A stretch of DNA of 64,000 bases, from the NCBI RefSeq assembly GCF_022201045.2, contig NC_068559.1, forward strand, positions 1,116,001 to 1,180,000. Direction: 5' to 3'. Source of the stretch: Citrus sinensis. Taxonomy: Eukaryota; Streptophyta; Magnoliopsida; Sapindales; Rutaceae. The first letter of the stretch is position 1; every line of letters begins with the position of its first letter. This document shows positions 23,677-33,520 of the stretch, piece by piece. The notes beneath the pieces were generated by a model that was not told the origin of the DNA, searched no databases, and saw nothing but the letters and a program-made list of their open reading frames with translations. The translations under genes were made by a program, and so were the position numbers.

Positions 23677-23847
23677 AGATATTTGAGACTTTTGTCTGCA
23701 AAGATATTTCTTTTTCTCAAACATCTGAATCTGATACTGACAAAGGCAGAAGCGCACTTTTATCTTCCGTGGCTGCACAACCACTTTGAGCCCTTTACCC
23801 GTTTCCTTTTTGTATATGTTCTCCTAAGATATTTGACCAAGATATTT
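23677..23847 (+). promoter_or_regulatory. Cluster of four short evening elements upstream of ELF4
   Basis: AGATATTT (reverse of AAATATCT) occurs at 23677-23684, 23702-23709, 23827-23834 and 23840-23847, about 650-820 bases upstream of the ELF4 start. The short evening element and the longer AAAATATCT are recognised by CCA1/LHY/RVE factors in Arabidopsis, and ELF4 there is CCA1-repressed and evening-phased. Binding here is inferred from the motif and its density. Confidence 0.5.
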
Positions 23848-24495
23848 ATAACCGACGTAATCCCACTCGCATGTATATCCCACGTTAGCATTCAAGCATT
23901 TTAGTCTATTATTAGAGAGTAGTTCGTAACTTGTCCCACCAATTCCTTGCAAGCATTACACAAATTAATGCACTTTTTGAGTTTATCTAAATGGAATCAT
24001 TGCGTTGGGTTTAAGTTTAGAGCTTTCAACACACTAATTTGTTTATGACTCTTAATTATTTATATTATGTAGTTTTATTTTTTATCCTATAGAATCATGT
24101 TGTGTTTGTCCTATTTTAAAATTATTTAATTAGAGAACAAAATTTATTAAAATTCATGTAGTTAGAACTAAAGTCTAAATATAATACACTTAAATTATGT
24201 TAAATGAGGGGCATGAATATACATTGTTAGTATTCTGATCACGATTATTTGTACTATGAATAAATAAATTCGACATGTATGGGTCTGAGTATGACACGTA
24301 CAATCGACTTAAATTGCATTTTTTTATTCCCTTTTTTGAGTGTGAAGCACGCAGTATTCAATCGCGTAAGCTAATTACGACCCACCGGCCACCACGTTGA
24401 GTTACCTCACTATCCATTTAAGAAGAAAGTTGCCTCTTCGCACCGGATGTATGTCCTGAAACGAAAAGTGGGTCCGACGCTCACTTGCACTGCAC

Positions 24496-24942
24496 ATGGC
24501 CCCGCTCGGCTCCTCCTCTTCCGCCGGTGAATCAAGCATGGACAACACTTCAAACACCACCATCACTAACAACCCCACTGTCAAACACAAGCTCAAACAA
24601 GCAAGAAGAAACCCACCAATAACCTTAAACAACAAGAGAAAAAACAGCGGCTTAGAAGATGAAGAACCAGAAGAAGAATGTGATCCGGAGGCTTGGCAGA
24701 GTTTTAACACTAGTTTCGGACAAGTTCAATCTGTTTTGGACAGGAACCGTGTATTGATTCAGCAGGTTAATGAGAATCACCAGTCAAAGATTCCTGACAA
24801 TATGGTCAAAAACGTGGGTTTGATACAAGAACTCAATGGAAACATTTCCAAAGTTGTTTCCCTTTACTCTGATTTGTCTACAAATTTTTCGAGAGCGTTT
24901 CACCAGCGAAACAAGGATGATGATGGCCGGAGTGAGTCGTGA
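24496..24942 (+). CDS. ELF4: EARLY FLOWERING 4, circadian clock protein
   Basis: A single exon of 148 residues. The C-terminal ELF4 domain (residues ~63-137) is clear: DPEAW, FGQVQSVLDRNRVLIQQVNE, NHQSKIPDNMVKNV, LIQELNGNISKVVSLYSDL, then NFSRAFHQ. Compared with Arabidopsis ELF4 (111 residues), it has a longer N-terminal part rich in S, T, N and K with a basic segment (KLKQARR, NKRK) that could serve nuclear entry. ELF4 joins ELF3 and LUX in the evening complex that represses PRR9 and PIF4/5 at night. The ELF4-type tail and FSRAFHQ element favour ELF4 over the ELF4-LIKE paralogs. An alternative in-frame start, MDNTSNTT (24538), would remove 14 residues. No intron is expected in this family, and none is seen. 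Confidence 0.95.
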   Translation: MAPLGSSSSAGESSMDNTSNTTITNNPTVKHKLKQARRNPPITLNNKRKNSGLEDEEPEEECDPEAWQSFNTSFGQVQSVLDRNRVLIQQVNENHQSKIPDNMVKNVGLIQELNGNISKVVSLYSDLSTNFSRAFHQRNKDDDGRSES

Positions 24943-27636
24943 GGAGACCTGAAAATTTTGTGCCTCTGTTTAACTATGGTTTGTTATAATATTTGCTCAG
25001 TGTACTCTCAAGTAATATATGCCAGTTGGGGTTGGTTGTTTACCATGAGGTGATGGGTTTGCCTGAATAATTGTGACGCTTATGTGGTATTTGTTTGCTT
25101 GTTTGTTGTACTGTGTTACAAGGAGGATAACTTGCTGGAAAGGCTTATTGTCTCCTCTTGAATTTGGTGATGTTAATGAGGTATTTATGTTCTATTTTGC
25201 TTATTTCTCTTGCTTTTTCTTCTCTATGTGTGATTAATTTGGTGGATTGATGTTAGCATTTTGGTTTCTCAAGGATTATAGATTTATATTTGAATTGAAC
25301 GTGAGTAGATTACAGCAGGGTGAATCAATTGATTGTAAGCGCGTAATGACATTTATTCATGAGATAGATAAGTGAACTTCAGACTCTGGGTTAAGTTTTT
25401 GTTAAGAGGTCTCCATAGAAGTCAAATTGATTTGGGTCTTCTTTTGAGAATATTGTGTTGTGTGGTTAGACGAAGTTTGGCTAAATCTCTCTGGGAAATA
25501 TTAAAAGTTAGGAATTTATGAAAATTGAGCGAATTTTTAGTCTAGGACGGTGACTCATATCTGCTTGTCGAAGTTTACAGAATCTGAAAGTTCTGTTCAA
25601 ATTTAGTTTAATTTATCAGTGATAAAAATTCGATTACAGCGTGCCTCTCTGGGTCTATTTAGTCACTTGCAACCTATTGAATTCTTAACATTGATCTTTG
25701 CCTTTGAATCCTCTCAAAGTCTCCTTTCACAACACTGCTGACAACTTGTCCCGCTGAGCTGGTGCAATTAGAAAAATCTGAATTGTGGAGATACGAATGT
25801 GTGCAATGACTCTAGCATGGGATAGTTCAGTATTAGATTTCTCCTTGTTTAATAGGGATGAAGAAGCAAAGCACCAGAAAAGACTGATATAAACTTGAAA
25901 TGCCTGATATTAACAAATATTTGTGGCGAGATGCCGTCCCCTCCATGGAAGAATGCTTGGAGATACATCATTAGTGGGATTTTTGTCATATTGTTCAGAA
26001 ATGAGAGTGCAAACAATTTCGAGAATTGCATAGATATTGCGTTCAACCTCTAATATGTTTATGGTTGGACAGTTAATAGAGTCTAGTTCAAAATGTTCAA
26101 TAGGCAACTCCTTAATTGTTGCACATTTAATTTCTGCTAAGGTTTCTTCTGTGTGATTTCTTTTCTTACTATATAACAAAGCTCTAATTTTATTGTTTGC
26201 CCTTGAAACTTTGTATCATTTTCGTTACCATATTTAAGTCAGTGATAGGTAACTAGTTAAGGACTCCCTGAAGAAGTGATTAACTTCGAATTGTAACTTT
26301 TTTTTATATATATATAGAATTGTAACTAGTTAAGACTTGCTGAAGAAGTGCTTAATTTCAAATTTACTAGGTTATTTTATTGTCTGATTCGGCATGGTCA
26401 GTTGTGCAGTAATTGTTGCCATTTCTCCGCACCCCAAGACTATCACCATTAGTTCCTTTCTGTTTTCTCCCTTTTTGGTTGCTGCAAGGGACATTGACTT
26501 TATGTTTGTTAATGTAATCCTTTTGTTGTGATAGCTTTTCTCTTATTCAGATTTTCATATGATTATCAATTTGATGCTTCCAAGTTTAAACCTGTAGTCT
26601 GAATTCAATATTTTCCCTTGAATCAAATTAAGTTGTAATCCAAAGCATTATATACAGCAAAAAGCAGCAGTTGCAAGCACTATAACTTATTGCTTGAATT
26701 GTGTGACCTGGCTTAGATAGAATGCGCTTACAAAGTACGCTTGTGAGGAGAGCTCCGTTTTCATTTCCTGACAATCTTGTTTTTCAAGCTTGCACTCTAA
26801 AGATCAGTTTCTGGTGTTTGATAATTGATATTTCCTGAAATTGACAGGTTGTTTGTCTAGCGTGAAGGCAGCAGCCCCATCCGTAGTGCTAGGAATGTTC
26901 TTTTTGGTTATCATTGTCATATCCTGAATCTCATTCTTCATTTTACTTGTTTTTAGCGTGCTTCATGTCCGGCCCTATCATGAAGGATTTGGTCATCACA
27001 TCAACAACCTGATCAGAAAGATGCCAATATAATGCCTATATACTTCGATGATTTGATCTAAGCTTTTGGAATCTCGGTATCTAAATCCCATTTAATTTCT
27101 CCACCGGTTACTGTGTGGTTCGCATAGAAATGAACTTAAGGAAGGCTGTCATCAGTGAGAGTTCCAACACCAGTATTCTGTCAATATCACTTAAAAAGTG
27201 GATTCTTATTGACCCTTCAGATCAAAGCAATGCCAATCTTTGTAATTGTCTGTTTGTTCGGTGCTATATAGATTGTGAAGCATCAACATTTAAGGTGGAT
27301 CATTTTAGTGAGAAAATTTGTTAATAGATCTTATACTCTTGCTATAGATGCCATGTAACCAAGACCATTATATGAGTAGGAGTAACTGGTTCTTACAAGC
27401 AAATGCAAGCAATTCCACTATAAACAATGAAAAATAATGAAACACAAACTATTCTAGGAATAACAGAGCTATTACCAAGCTCGAATCTGTTAAAGACCAT
27501 TGCAAATTGCAAAAAGGAAATAGAGTTGTTTTTCTACAGACCATATACCAACCCGAATGGATGTGGAACAAAACAGATGGCACAAATATAGCACAAGTTA
27601 TCAATTTCCATATAAAAAATTAATAAGGATGGTCTG
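24943..27636. other. Spacer between ELF4 and the cyclophilin gene
   Basis: The first few hundred bases are the ELF4 3' UTR. I recognise no gene. A minus-strand frame at 25910-26179 (89 codons, with the segment PTINILEVERNIYAIL) looks less random than its neighbours but has no family I can name. The right part holds the 3' UTR of the minus-strand cyclophilin. Confidence 0.55.
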
Positions 27637-29476
27637 TCACAAAGCCATTTCACCACTGTTAGATATAACAACTTTACTTTTGGGCTCCCCACTCTGCCTT
27701 CCTTCCGCTTCAATTTTGCGGACAACATCCATCCCAGAGAGCACTTTGCCAAACACAACATGGCGGCCATCCAACCTTTGACAGAAAACAAACGCCTTGA
27801 AGTGAGCTCACTAAATCCCAAGGGGCCCCAGAAGCATAGTCTGAAGCTGAAGAAGAGACATGCTGAGAATATTGATTAATAAACAAACTTACCAGCTAGT
27901 TATGACAGCCGTAATGAAGAACTGTGACCCATTGGTGTCTGGCCCAGCATTTGCCATCGACAGAACTCCTGTCCAAGGAGTAAAGAAAGAGGAATGGGTT
28001 CATTGTCCTGCCTTTAACCAAGATCATTTTCAAAGGCGCAGAAGAATACTAATAAGATCATCCGAGAAATTTACCTGGTCCAGTGTGCTTCAGTTTAAAG
28101 TTCTCATCAGCAAAACTTTCCCCAAATATTGACTCTCCACCACGCCCATCACCAAGAGTAAAATCACCGCCCTGGATCATAAAGCTTGGAATAATCCTGT
28201 GAAATGAGCTCCCTTTATAATAAAGTGGTTTCCCACTCTTCCCAATTCCTTTCTCCCCTGCAATGAGAGAATTCAAAATAAGCACAGCAAAGTACTAACC
28301 CTGCACTAGACGACTTGATCTTGCAATATCTAAAGGCCAGGGCATCTAGGATTGCGCAAACAAACAAGTGAAAATGGTAATTTATCCTACGCACTTTATG
28401 AAGTAATATCCATTAATCCACAAACTATTTTATCATGGCATCTCGTTTAATAAAATTTTTAACCCACAATCTACATGGTCTAACAATAATACCATTAATA
28501 GGAAGTTAGAATTTTAAAAATTTAAAAGTAGCAACAATATGAACAGTAGAGAATATATACAGATATCAGAAAGGGGCAAAAGTTAGTTACCTGTGCAAAG
28601 TGCTCGGAAGTTTTCTGCAAGAGATACATTTATAATAAGCAAACACTTCAAGAGATAAAAAATCCAAATAGACAAATGAGGCAGCATATTTCCATCAGGG
28701 GCTATACCTACAGTTTTAGGGACAGCCTTCCCAAATAGGCCCATAACTATGCGACCTGCAAGAAGTACATCAACACAATTACACATTTTTATTCAAACTA
28801 ACATAACGGAAATCACAAGACATAGAAGCATATAACTCGTGTGTCTTTGTAAAAAGAATACAAATTCCCAAAAAATCTATTGTTTTTTCCTATACAATAG
28901 ATAGTTAAACTGATTTTCGAAAAAGAAAATCATAAAATGATATGCTTATAAATGGATTTATTTTCAAGTGAAACACAAAGAGAAGACTAAGAGCAAAGAG
29001 CAAACTTTGATATACAAAACATACCAATGGGTTTCCCACCAACCTCGATATCAAAGTAAACTTTGTGGGTCACTTTTTCCAATTCCTCTCTTGAGTTCCC
29101 TTCCTGCAAAAAATACACACAATGAGATCAAAATCATAAATTAATTACAAAATACATACAAAATAAACACACTCCTATGAATTACGTATCTCATATCACC
29201 CAAAATAAATGAAAGGCAAATCCACCTCACTGTTATGAATTTTCTTCTGTGATGAGATCCCAACATCGCTTAAACGATTCTAAAAACAAAGAAACAATAA
29301 ATCCCATTAACAGTAATTAAACTTAATTTCCTATGCATATAAATTTAACCGAAGAAATGACCCCCCCCCCCCCCCCCAAAAAAAAACCAAAAAAATACCT
29401 GAATGAAAGCTAGGGTTAGAAAAAGAACCAGAGCCCACAAAAGAGCGACTGAGACCAATCTTGTCTTTGTGGCCAT
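27637..29476 (-). CDS. CYP21-2: Secretory-pathway cyclophilin (peptidyl-prolyl isomerase), CYP21-2-like
   Basis: Eight exons on the minus strand encode 226 residues: 29476-29399, 29279-29226, 29103-29025, 28755-28708, 28614-28591, 28257-28075, 27968-27893 and 27775-27637. An N-terminal hydrophobic segment (residues ~8-25) suits a signal peptide or anchor. The cyclophilin fold spans ~54-224 with the active-site residues [14 protein letters not shown] (R115, F120, M121, Q123), [13 protein letters not shown] (161-173), W181 for cyclosporin binding and H186 in GRHVVFG. The divergent loop [14 protein letters not shown] (95-108) is the plant/eukaryote type. No KDEL follows the terminal SGEMAL. It catalyses proline cis-trans isomerisation during folding in the secretory system; Arabidopsis At3g55920 (CYP21-2) is the nearest I recall. 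An in-frame upstream ATG at 29581 would add 35 basic residues. Intron 1 begins beside a long G/T-rich homopolymer tract. Confidence 0.95.
29360..29386. repeat. C17-A9 homopolymer junction in cyclophilin intron 1
   Basis: A run of 17 C followed by nine A on the plus strand, that is T9-G17 in the sense direction of the cyclophilin gene, 12 bases inside intron 1 from the donor. Length is likely polymorphic or subject to sequencing error. Confidence 0.85.
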
Positions 29477-29696
29477 CTCTCTCCGATGATGATTGTTTTT
29501 GTCGTGTTCAGATGAAACCGCTGCTTGGTTTCTTCTGAGACTTCGAGAGTGAACTGAAGCATGAAAGATCCGTGTTCGCAAAACGAGAAGAAAAAAATCT
29601 GAATCGCTTTTGACGGTTTTTGTTTGTTAAAAATTTGTGCGCGAAAATATTCTTGTGGTGCCGGTACCACTGGGGATCGGTGTTCTACTTTTATTT

Positions 29697-30097
29697 TTTA
29701 TTTTTTATTTTTTTTATTACTTATATCAATACTTATAGAACTCTGATCAAATTTTAACCGTCATTAATATTCGAGTGATATTTACTTTACTCACTCTTGG
29801 ATTACTTATAAAACTCTGATCATATTTTAACCCTCACTAATATTCACTCTTGGGTTACTTGTAGAACTTTGACCACATTTTAACCCTCATTAATATTCGA
29901 ATGATATCCATTCTACGCACTTTTTCGAGTAATATCTACTCTACTAACTTTTGAATAAGGAATAAGACTATTTTTACTCAATTATACAATATAATTAAAG
30001 AATAAAATATCTCTACATTGCATTTGTGGGGGTTCGAACTGCTACCCTCGAAGTTGGAGGACAACAGCTCTAACCACTCGGCCAAAGATTAAGTGGC
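29697..30097 (-). mobile_element. tRNA-derived SINE with tandem body repeats
   Basis: On the minus strand the head has A box TGGCCGAGTGGT (30073-30084) and B box GGTTCGAAC-type sequence (30031-30039), followed by an AT-rich body and an A-rich tail (29697-29720 on plus as T). A perfect 14-bp duplication, TTCTACTTTTATTT, flanks it at 29683-29696 and 30098-30111. The body contains about three copies of a ~65-70 bp unit around CTCTGATCA(A/T)ATTTTAACC. The head resembles a serine/leucine-type tRNA. The element sits 200 bases upstream of the cyclophilin start. Confidence 0.9.
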
Positions 30098-30313
30098 TTC
30101 TACTTTTATTTAGTTGTGCGTGAAACATTATTATTATTATTATTTTTGAAAAGAAAATTCTAAATGAATGAGGATCTAAAAAAGCTCAAAGATGCCCTTA
30201 AGAACTATTGTATCTTTTCTCTTCTATGGTTTAAATGCATTTTTTTTCTTAAGAAAAAAAAGCTCAAAGATAATAAGATAATTTCTATAGAAAATTCTCA
30301 ATTAATACGAAAG

Positions 30314-31945
30314 AACTAATAAGACAAAGCACAAACTTAACTAAAGTATTTCTAGTTTGATTGCAATCCATTGAGATATGATGAATCCTGAAACCATACT
30401 TTGGTATCATGAATTGTTGTATTTCAGTTATAATCCAAAAAGATTAAAATATAAATTTGATAGTATTAATGTATTTTGATATTTTATTTTATTTTTTATT
30501 TTTTTAAGTAGAAAGAGTAAAATAAAGATTTATCACACATTTCTATTTAGTATTGAGAGCATTTTGAGAAAAATCATAATACTTAAAATTAAAATGTTTG
30601 ATGATGAACTTAAGAGTTGATTTAATCAGAAGTCCAATTGATACGTTGATGAAAAAGGTTCAATCTTTATTAGAGTTCTGCTATTTAGACTAAGGGAAGA
30701 CAAAATGAAAACAGAAACGGCAACACATGCTGCCGTTTCCTGTCCTCTCTCTCTTCAATTTCCTGCATGCGTAAATTCAGTCATGGACCCACAATTAATT
30801 TAAAAAAATAAATTTAACATGGCGCGTGAGCCAATATCTGCATTTAACAATCAATTTAAAAAAAAATTTGCATTTAACAATCAGTTTCTTGTCTTCTCTC
30901 TCTCTGTGCATCTCTCTTATCTCTTTTAGCTGTGCATTTAACGTGAGCCAATATCTGCATGTAACAATCAGTTTCCTGTCTTCTCTCTCTCTCTCTCCAT
31001 CTCGCATCTCTTTTGGTTGTGTGATAGTTGTTTATCACACAACCAATATCTACATTTCCAACCCTGCATTTGTTCGATTTCAGCAACAACAACAAAAAAA
31101 AGCGGCCATAAGGAAAAATGCAAAAATTTAGTGCAACTAATAAGACAAAGCACAAACTTAACTAAAGTATTTCTAGTTTGATTGCAATTCATTGAGATAT
31201 GATGAATCCTGAAACCATACTTTGGTATCATGAATTGTTGTATTTCAGTTATAATCCAAAAAGATTAAAATATAAATTTGATAGTATTAATGTATTTTGA
31301 TATTTTATTTTATTTTTTATTTTTTTAAGTAGAAAGAGTAAAATAAAGATTTATCACACATTTCTATTCAGTATTGAGAGCATTTTGAGAAAAATCATAA
31401 TACTTAAAATTAAAATGTTTGATGATGAAGTTAAGAGTTGATTTAATCAGAAGTCCAATTGATACGTTGATGTAAAAGGTTCAATCTTTATTAGAGTTCT
31501 GCTATTTAGACTAAGGGAAGACAAAATGAAAACAGAAACGGCAGCACATGCTGCTGTTTCCTGTCTTCTCTCTCTTCAATTTCCTGCATGCGTAAATTCA
31601 GTCATGGACCCACAATTAATTTAAAAAAATAAATTTAACATGGCGCGTGAGCCAATATCTGCATTTAACAATAAATTTAAAAAAAAATTTGCATTTAACA
31701 ATCAGTTTCTTGTCTTCTCTCTCTCTGTGCATCTCTCGTATCTCTTTTAGCTGTGCATTTAACGTGAGCCAATATCTGCATGTAACAATCAGTTTCCTGT
31801 CTTCTCTCTCTCTCTGCATCCCGCATCTCTTTTAGTTGTTTATCACACAACCAATATCTGCATTTCCAACCCTGCATTTGTTCAATTTCAACAACAACAA
31901 CAAAAAAAAAAGCGGCCATAAGGAAAAATGCAAAAATTCAGTGCA
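30314..31945. repeat. ~821-bp tandem duplication
   Basis: 30314-31134 and 31135-31945 are nearly identical head-to-tail copies; the second is about 10 bases shorter because of small gaps in its pyrimidine tract. Each copy contains sub-repeats of GTGAGCCAATATCTGCAT and CT-rich tracts and ends AAAAATTYAGTGCA. No coding capacity is evident. Confidence 0.95.
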
Positions 31946-32580
31946 TTTCAAAGTCAAAAATTATCACAAATACAATATTTCCCAAATTAACTTATCACAC
32001 AAAAATTATCACAAATCACGTAATTAATTATTTTTTTTACAGAATTATCATTATTCCTATAACAAATTTTTTTTAATTATTTGACAAAAATTGATACAAA
32101 ATATTGATTATGTATGAATGAGAGATATAGATAGTTAAACGGGACTTTAACGATGACTCAAATAGAGGGAACGTTTGTTCGTTTCCGGTTGTTCTACTAG
32201 TGGCAGCTTCGTTGTAGATCGATCGTGTCCATTGTAAATCGATCGTTAGCAAGCGTTGGGGACGAGTTCTGTTACTGCCTGCAGCGTTGGATGGTGATGG
32301 GGATGAATGGAGAAAGGAACGCGTGAAGAACGAAGGGGACAGAGTAAGGAACGTGTGAAGAACGGAGAGGACGAAGTTCTGAGAACGAGAACAAGTGGAG
32401 GGGATTAAAAAAATCTGGAGAACGAGTGGTTAGCGAGGGAGGAGAATAAGTGGATAACGTTTTAAATAAGAAAAAAGATAAACGAAGATATTTGAGCTGT
32501 TTTTTTCTATTTTTTTATTTTTTATTTGATTATTGATTGTCGGTCCCACAAATAAAAAAATTGGATTAAGAGAACATGTA

Positions 32581-32606
32581 AAACGGCAGCCCACGCTGCC
32601 GTTTCT
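32581..32606. repeat. Palindromic AAACGGCAGC/GCTGCCGTTT motif
   Basis: A near-perfect palindrome with arms AAACGGCAGC and GCTGCCGTTT separated by five bases. Related palindromes occur at about 30714-30740 and 31535-31561 within the tandem duplication, the flanks being inversely oriented. Confidence 0.7.
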
Positions 32607-33520
32607 GTCGTCCTTTAATCTTGCTTTCGTTCGTCTATCATTTTCCTCTTTATTAATATAACACGTAATTAATACAACTTTTGCTAACCGACACGTTGCA
32701 CAATCTTTAAGATGCATTTGTTTGAGGGATAAGAAGCTAGGGACTGGTGTGTCATTATATGTGCACTAACACCTCTCTCATAATTTTTGGAAATAAATAA
32801 GATCTGAATAAATATGTACGAGCATCAATATACAACTATAAGAATTAATGTATGGAATATAGAGTATCATTTGCGTTGGCCTTCTTTCAATTCATATATA
32901 ATTTTAGTAACATGGTAAAGTCAGCCAGGAAAACTAAAGGTCAATTTTATTTTTTTTATACGGAAATTTTTGTAGCTTGTTGGCATAAATAAAATAAGAG
33001 TATAGAACTTGCTAGTGGAAATTTAAAATGTGTTATTTCGGTAGTTCCTGCAAAGTCAATAATGAGTAATAATTTCCCAAGTATTATATATCATATTGAT
33101 GAATTTTCTGCAAAGCCAATAGATAAGAACTAGTGAATTAATTTGATGCAAATAATTGTATTTGATTTCGTATATTTATGCAGCTGCTCTCTGTCTAAAA
33201 TATGATTAAATCTCTAAACTAATTAGATTTTTCTTTTTTATTTTTGGTTGGGGGGGGGGGGTGGTTCTAAAATAATTTATACTCTGCTTAAATACTTCAT
33301 ACAATAGGATATCAAATCTCCAACGATAGAGCTTCAAATGCTCCTAAATATTAGCTTCTTCTTTTACTCCCTCGTTCTCTCTCACAAAAACAAAACAAAA
33401 CAAAATTAAAAAAAAAAAAAAAAAAAGGTCTCTCATTCTCCTTCTCTCGCTGTCGCTCCTCAACAACAGCAACAACAACAACGTACACAGGGCGAAAAGA
33501 ACAAAGAGAAGACAGATCAA

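Larger units (their letters stand above)
22708..24495. other. Spacer between PSF3 and ELF4
   Basis: It includes the PSF3 3' UTR (poly(A) signal AATAAA at 22742-22747), a retroinserted RNase H fragment (23270-23596), and the ELF4 upstream region with clustered AGATATTT motifs (23677-23847). Confidence 0.7.
29477..33520. other. Repeat-rich spacer between cyclophilin and PLC genes
   Basis: It contains a SINE (29697-30097), an 821-bp tandem duplication (30314-31945), related palindromic segments (30714, 31535 and 32581 regions), and an unassigned segment at 32130-32460 rich in GAACG/GGAAC motifs. The PLC promoter and leader occupy the right end, with a C-rich pyrimidine tract and A20 run at about 33408-33426. 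No gene was recognised; open frames here lie in low-complexity repeat. Confidence 0.65.

Noticed and set aside
24402..24710. Minus-strand frame over ELF4
   Set aside because: Antisense shadow of the S/T/N-rich N terminus of ELF4; it reads as low-complexity Ser/Leu.
27534..28132. Plus-strand frames over the cyclophilin exons
   Set aside because: Antisense to the exons of the minus-strand cyclophilin.
30030..30090. Second tRNA gene candidate on the minus strand
   Set aside because: Same reasoning: it is the head of a 401-bp SINE with a perfect 14-bp target duplication.
30795..32027. Several frames in both strands of the duplicated CT-rich repeat
   Set aside because: They repeat with the 821-bp units, are low-complexity (RERE, SLSL) and have no homology I recognise.
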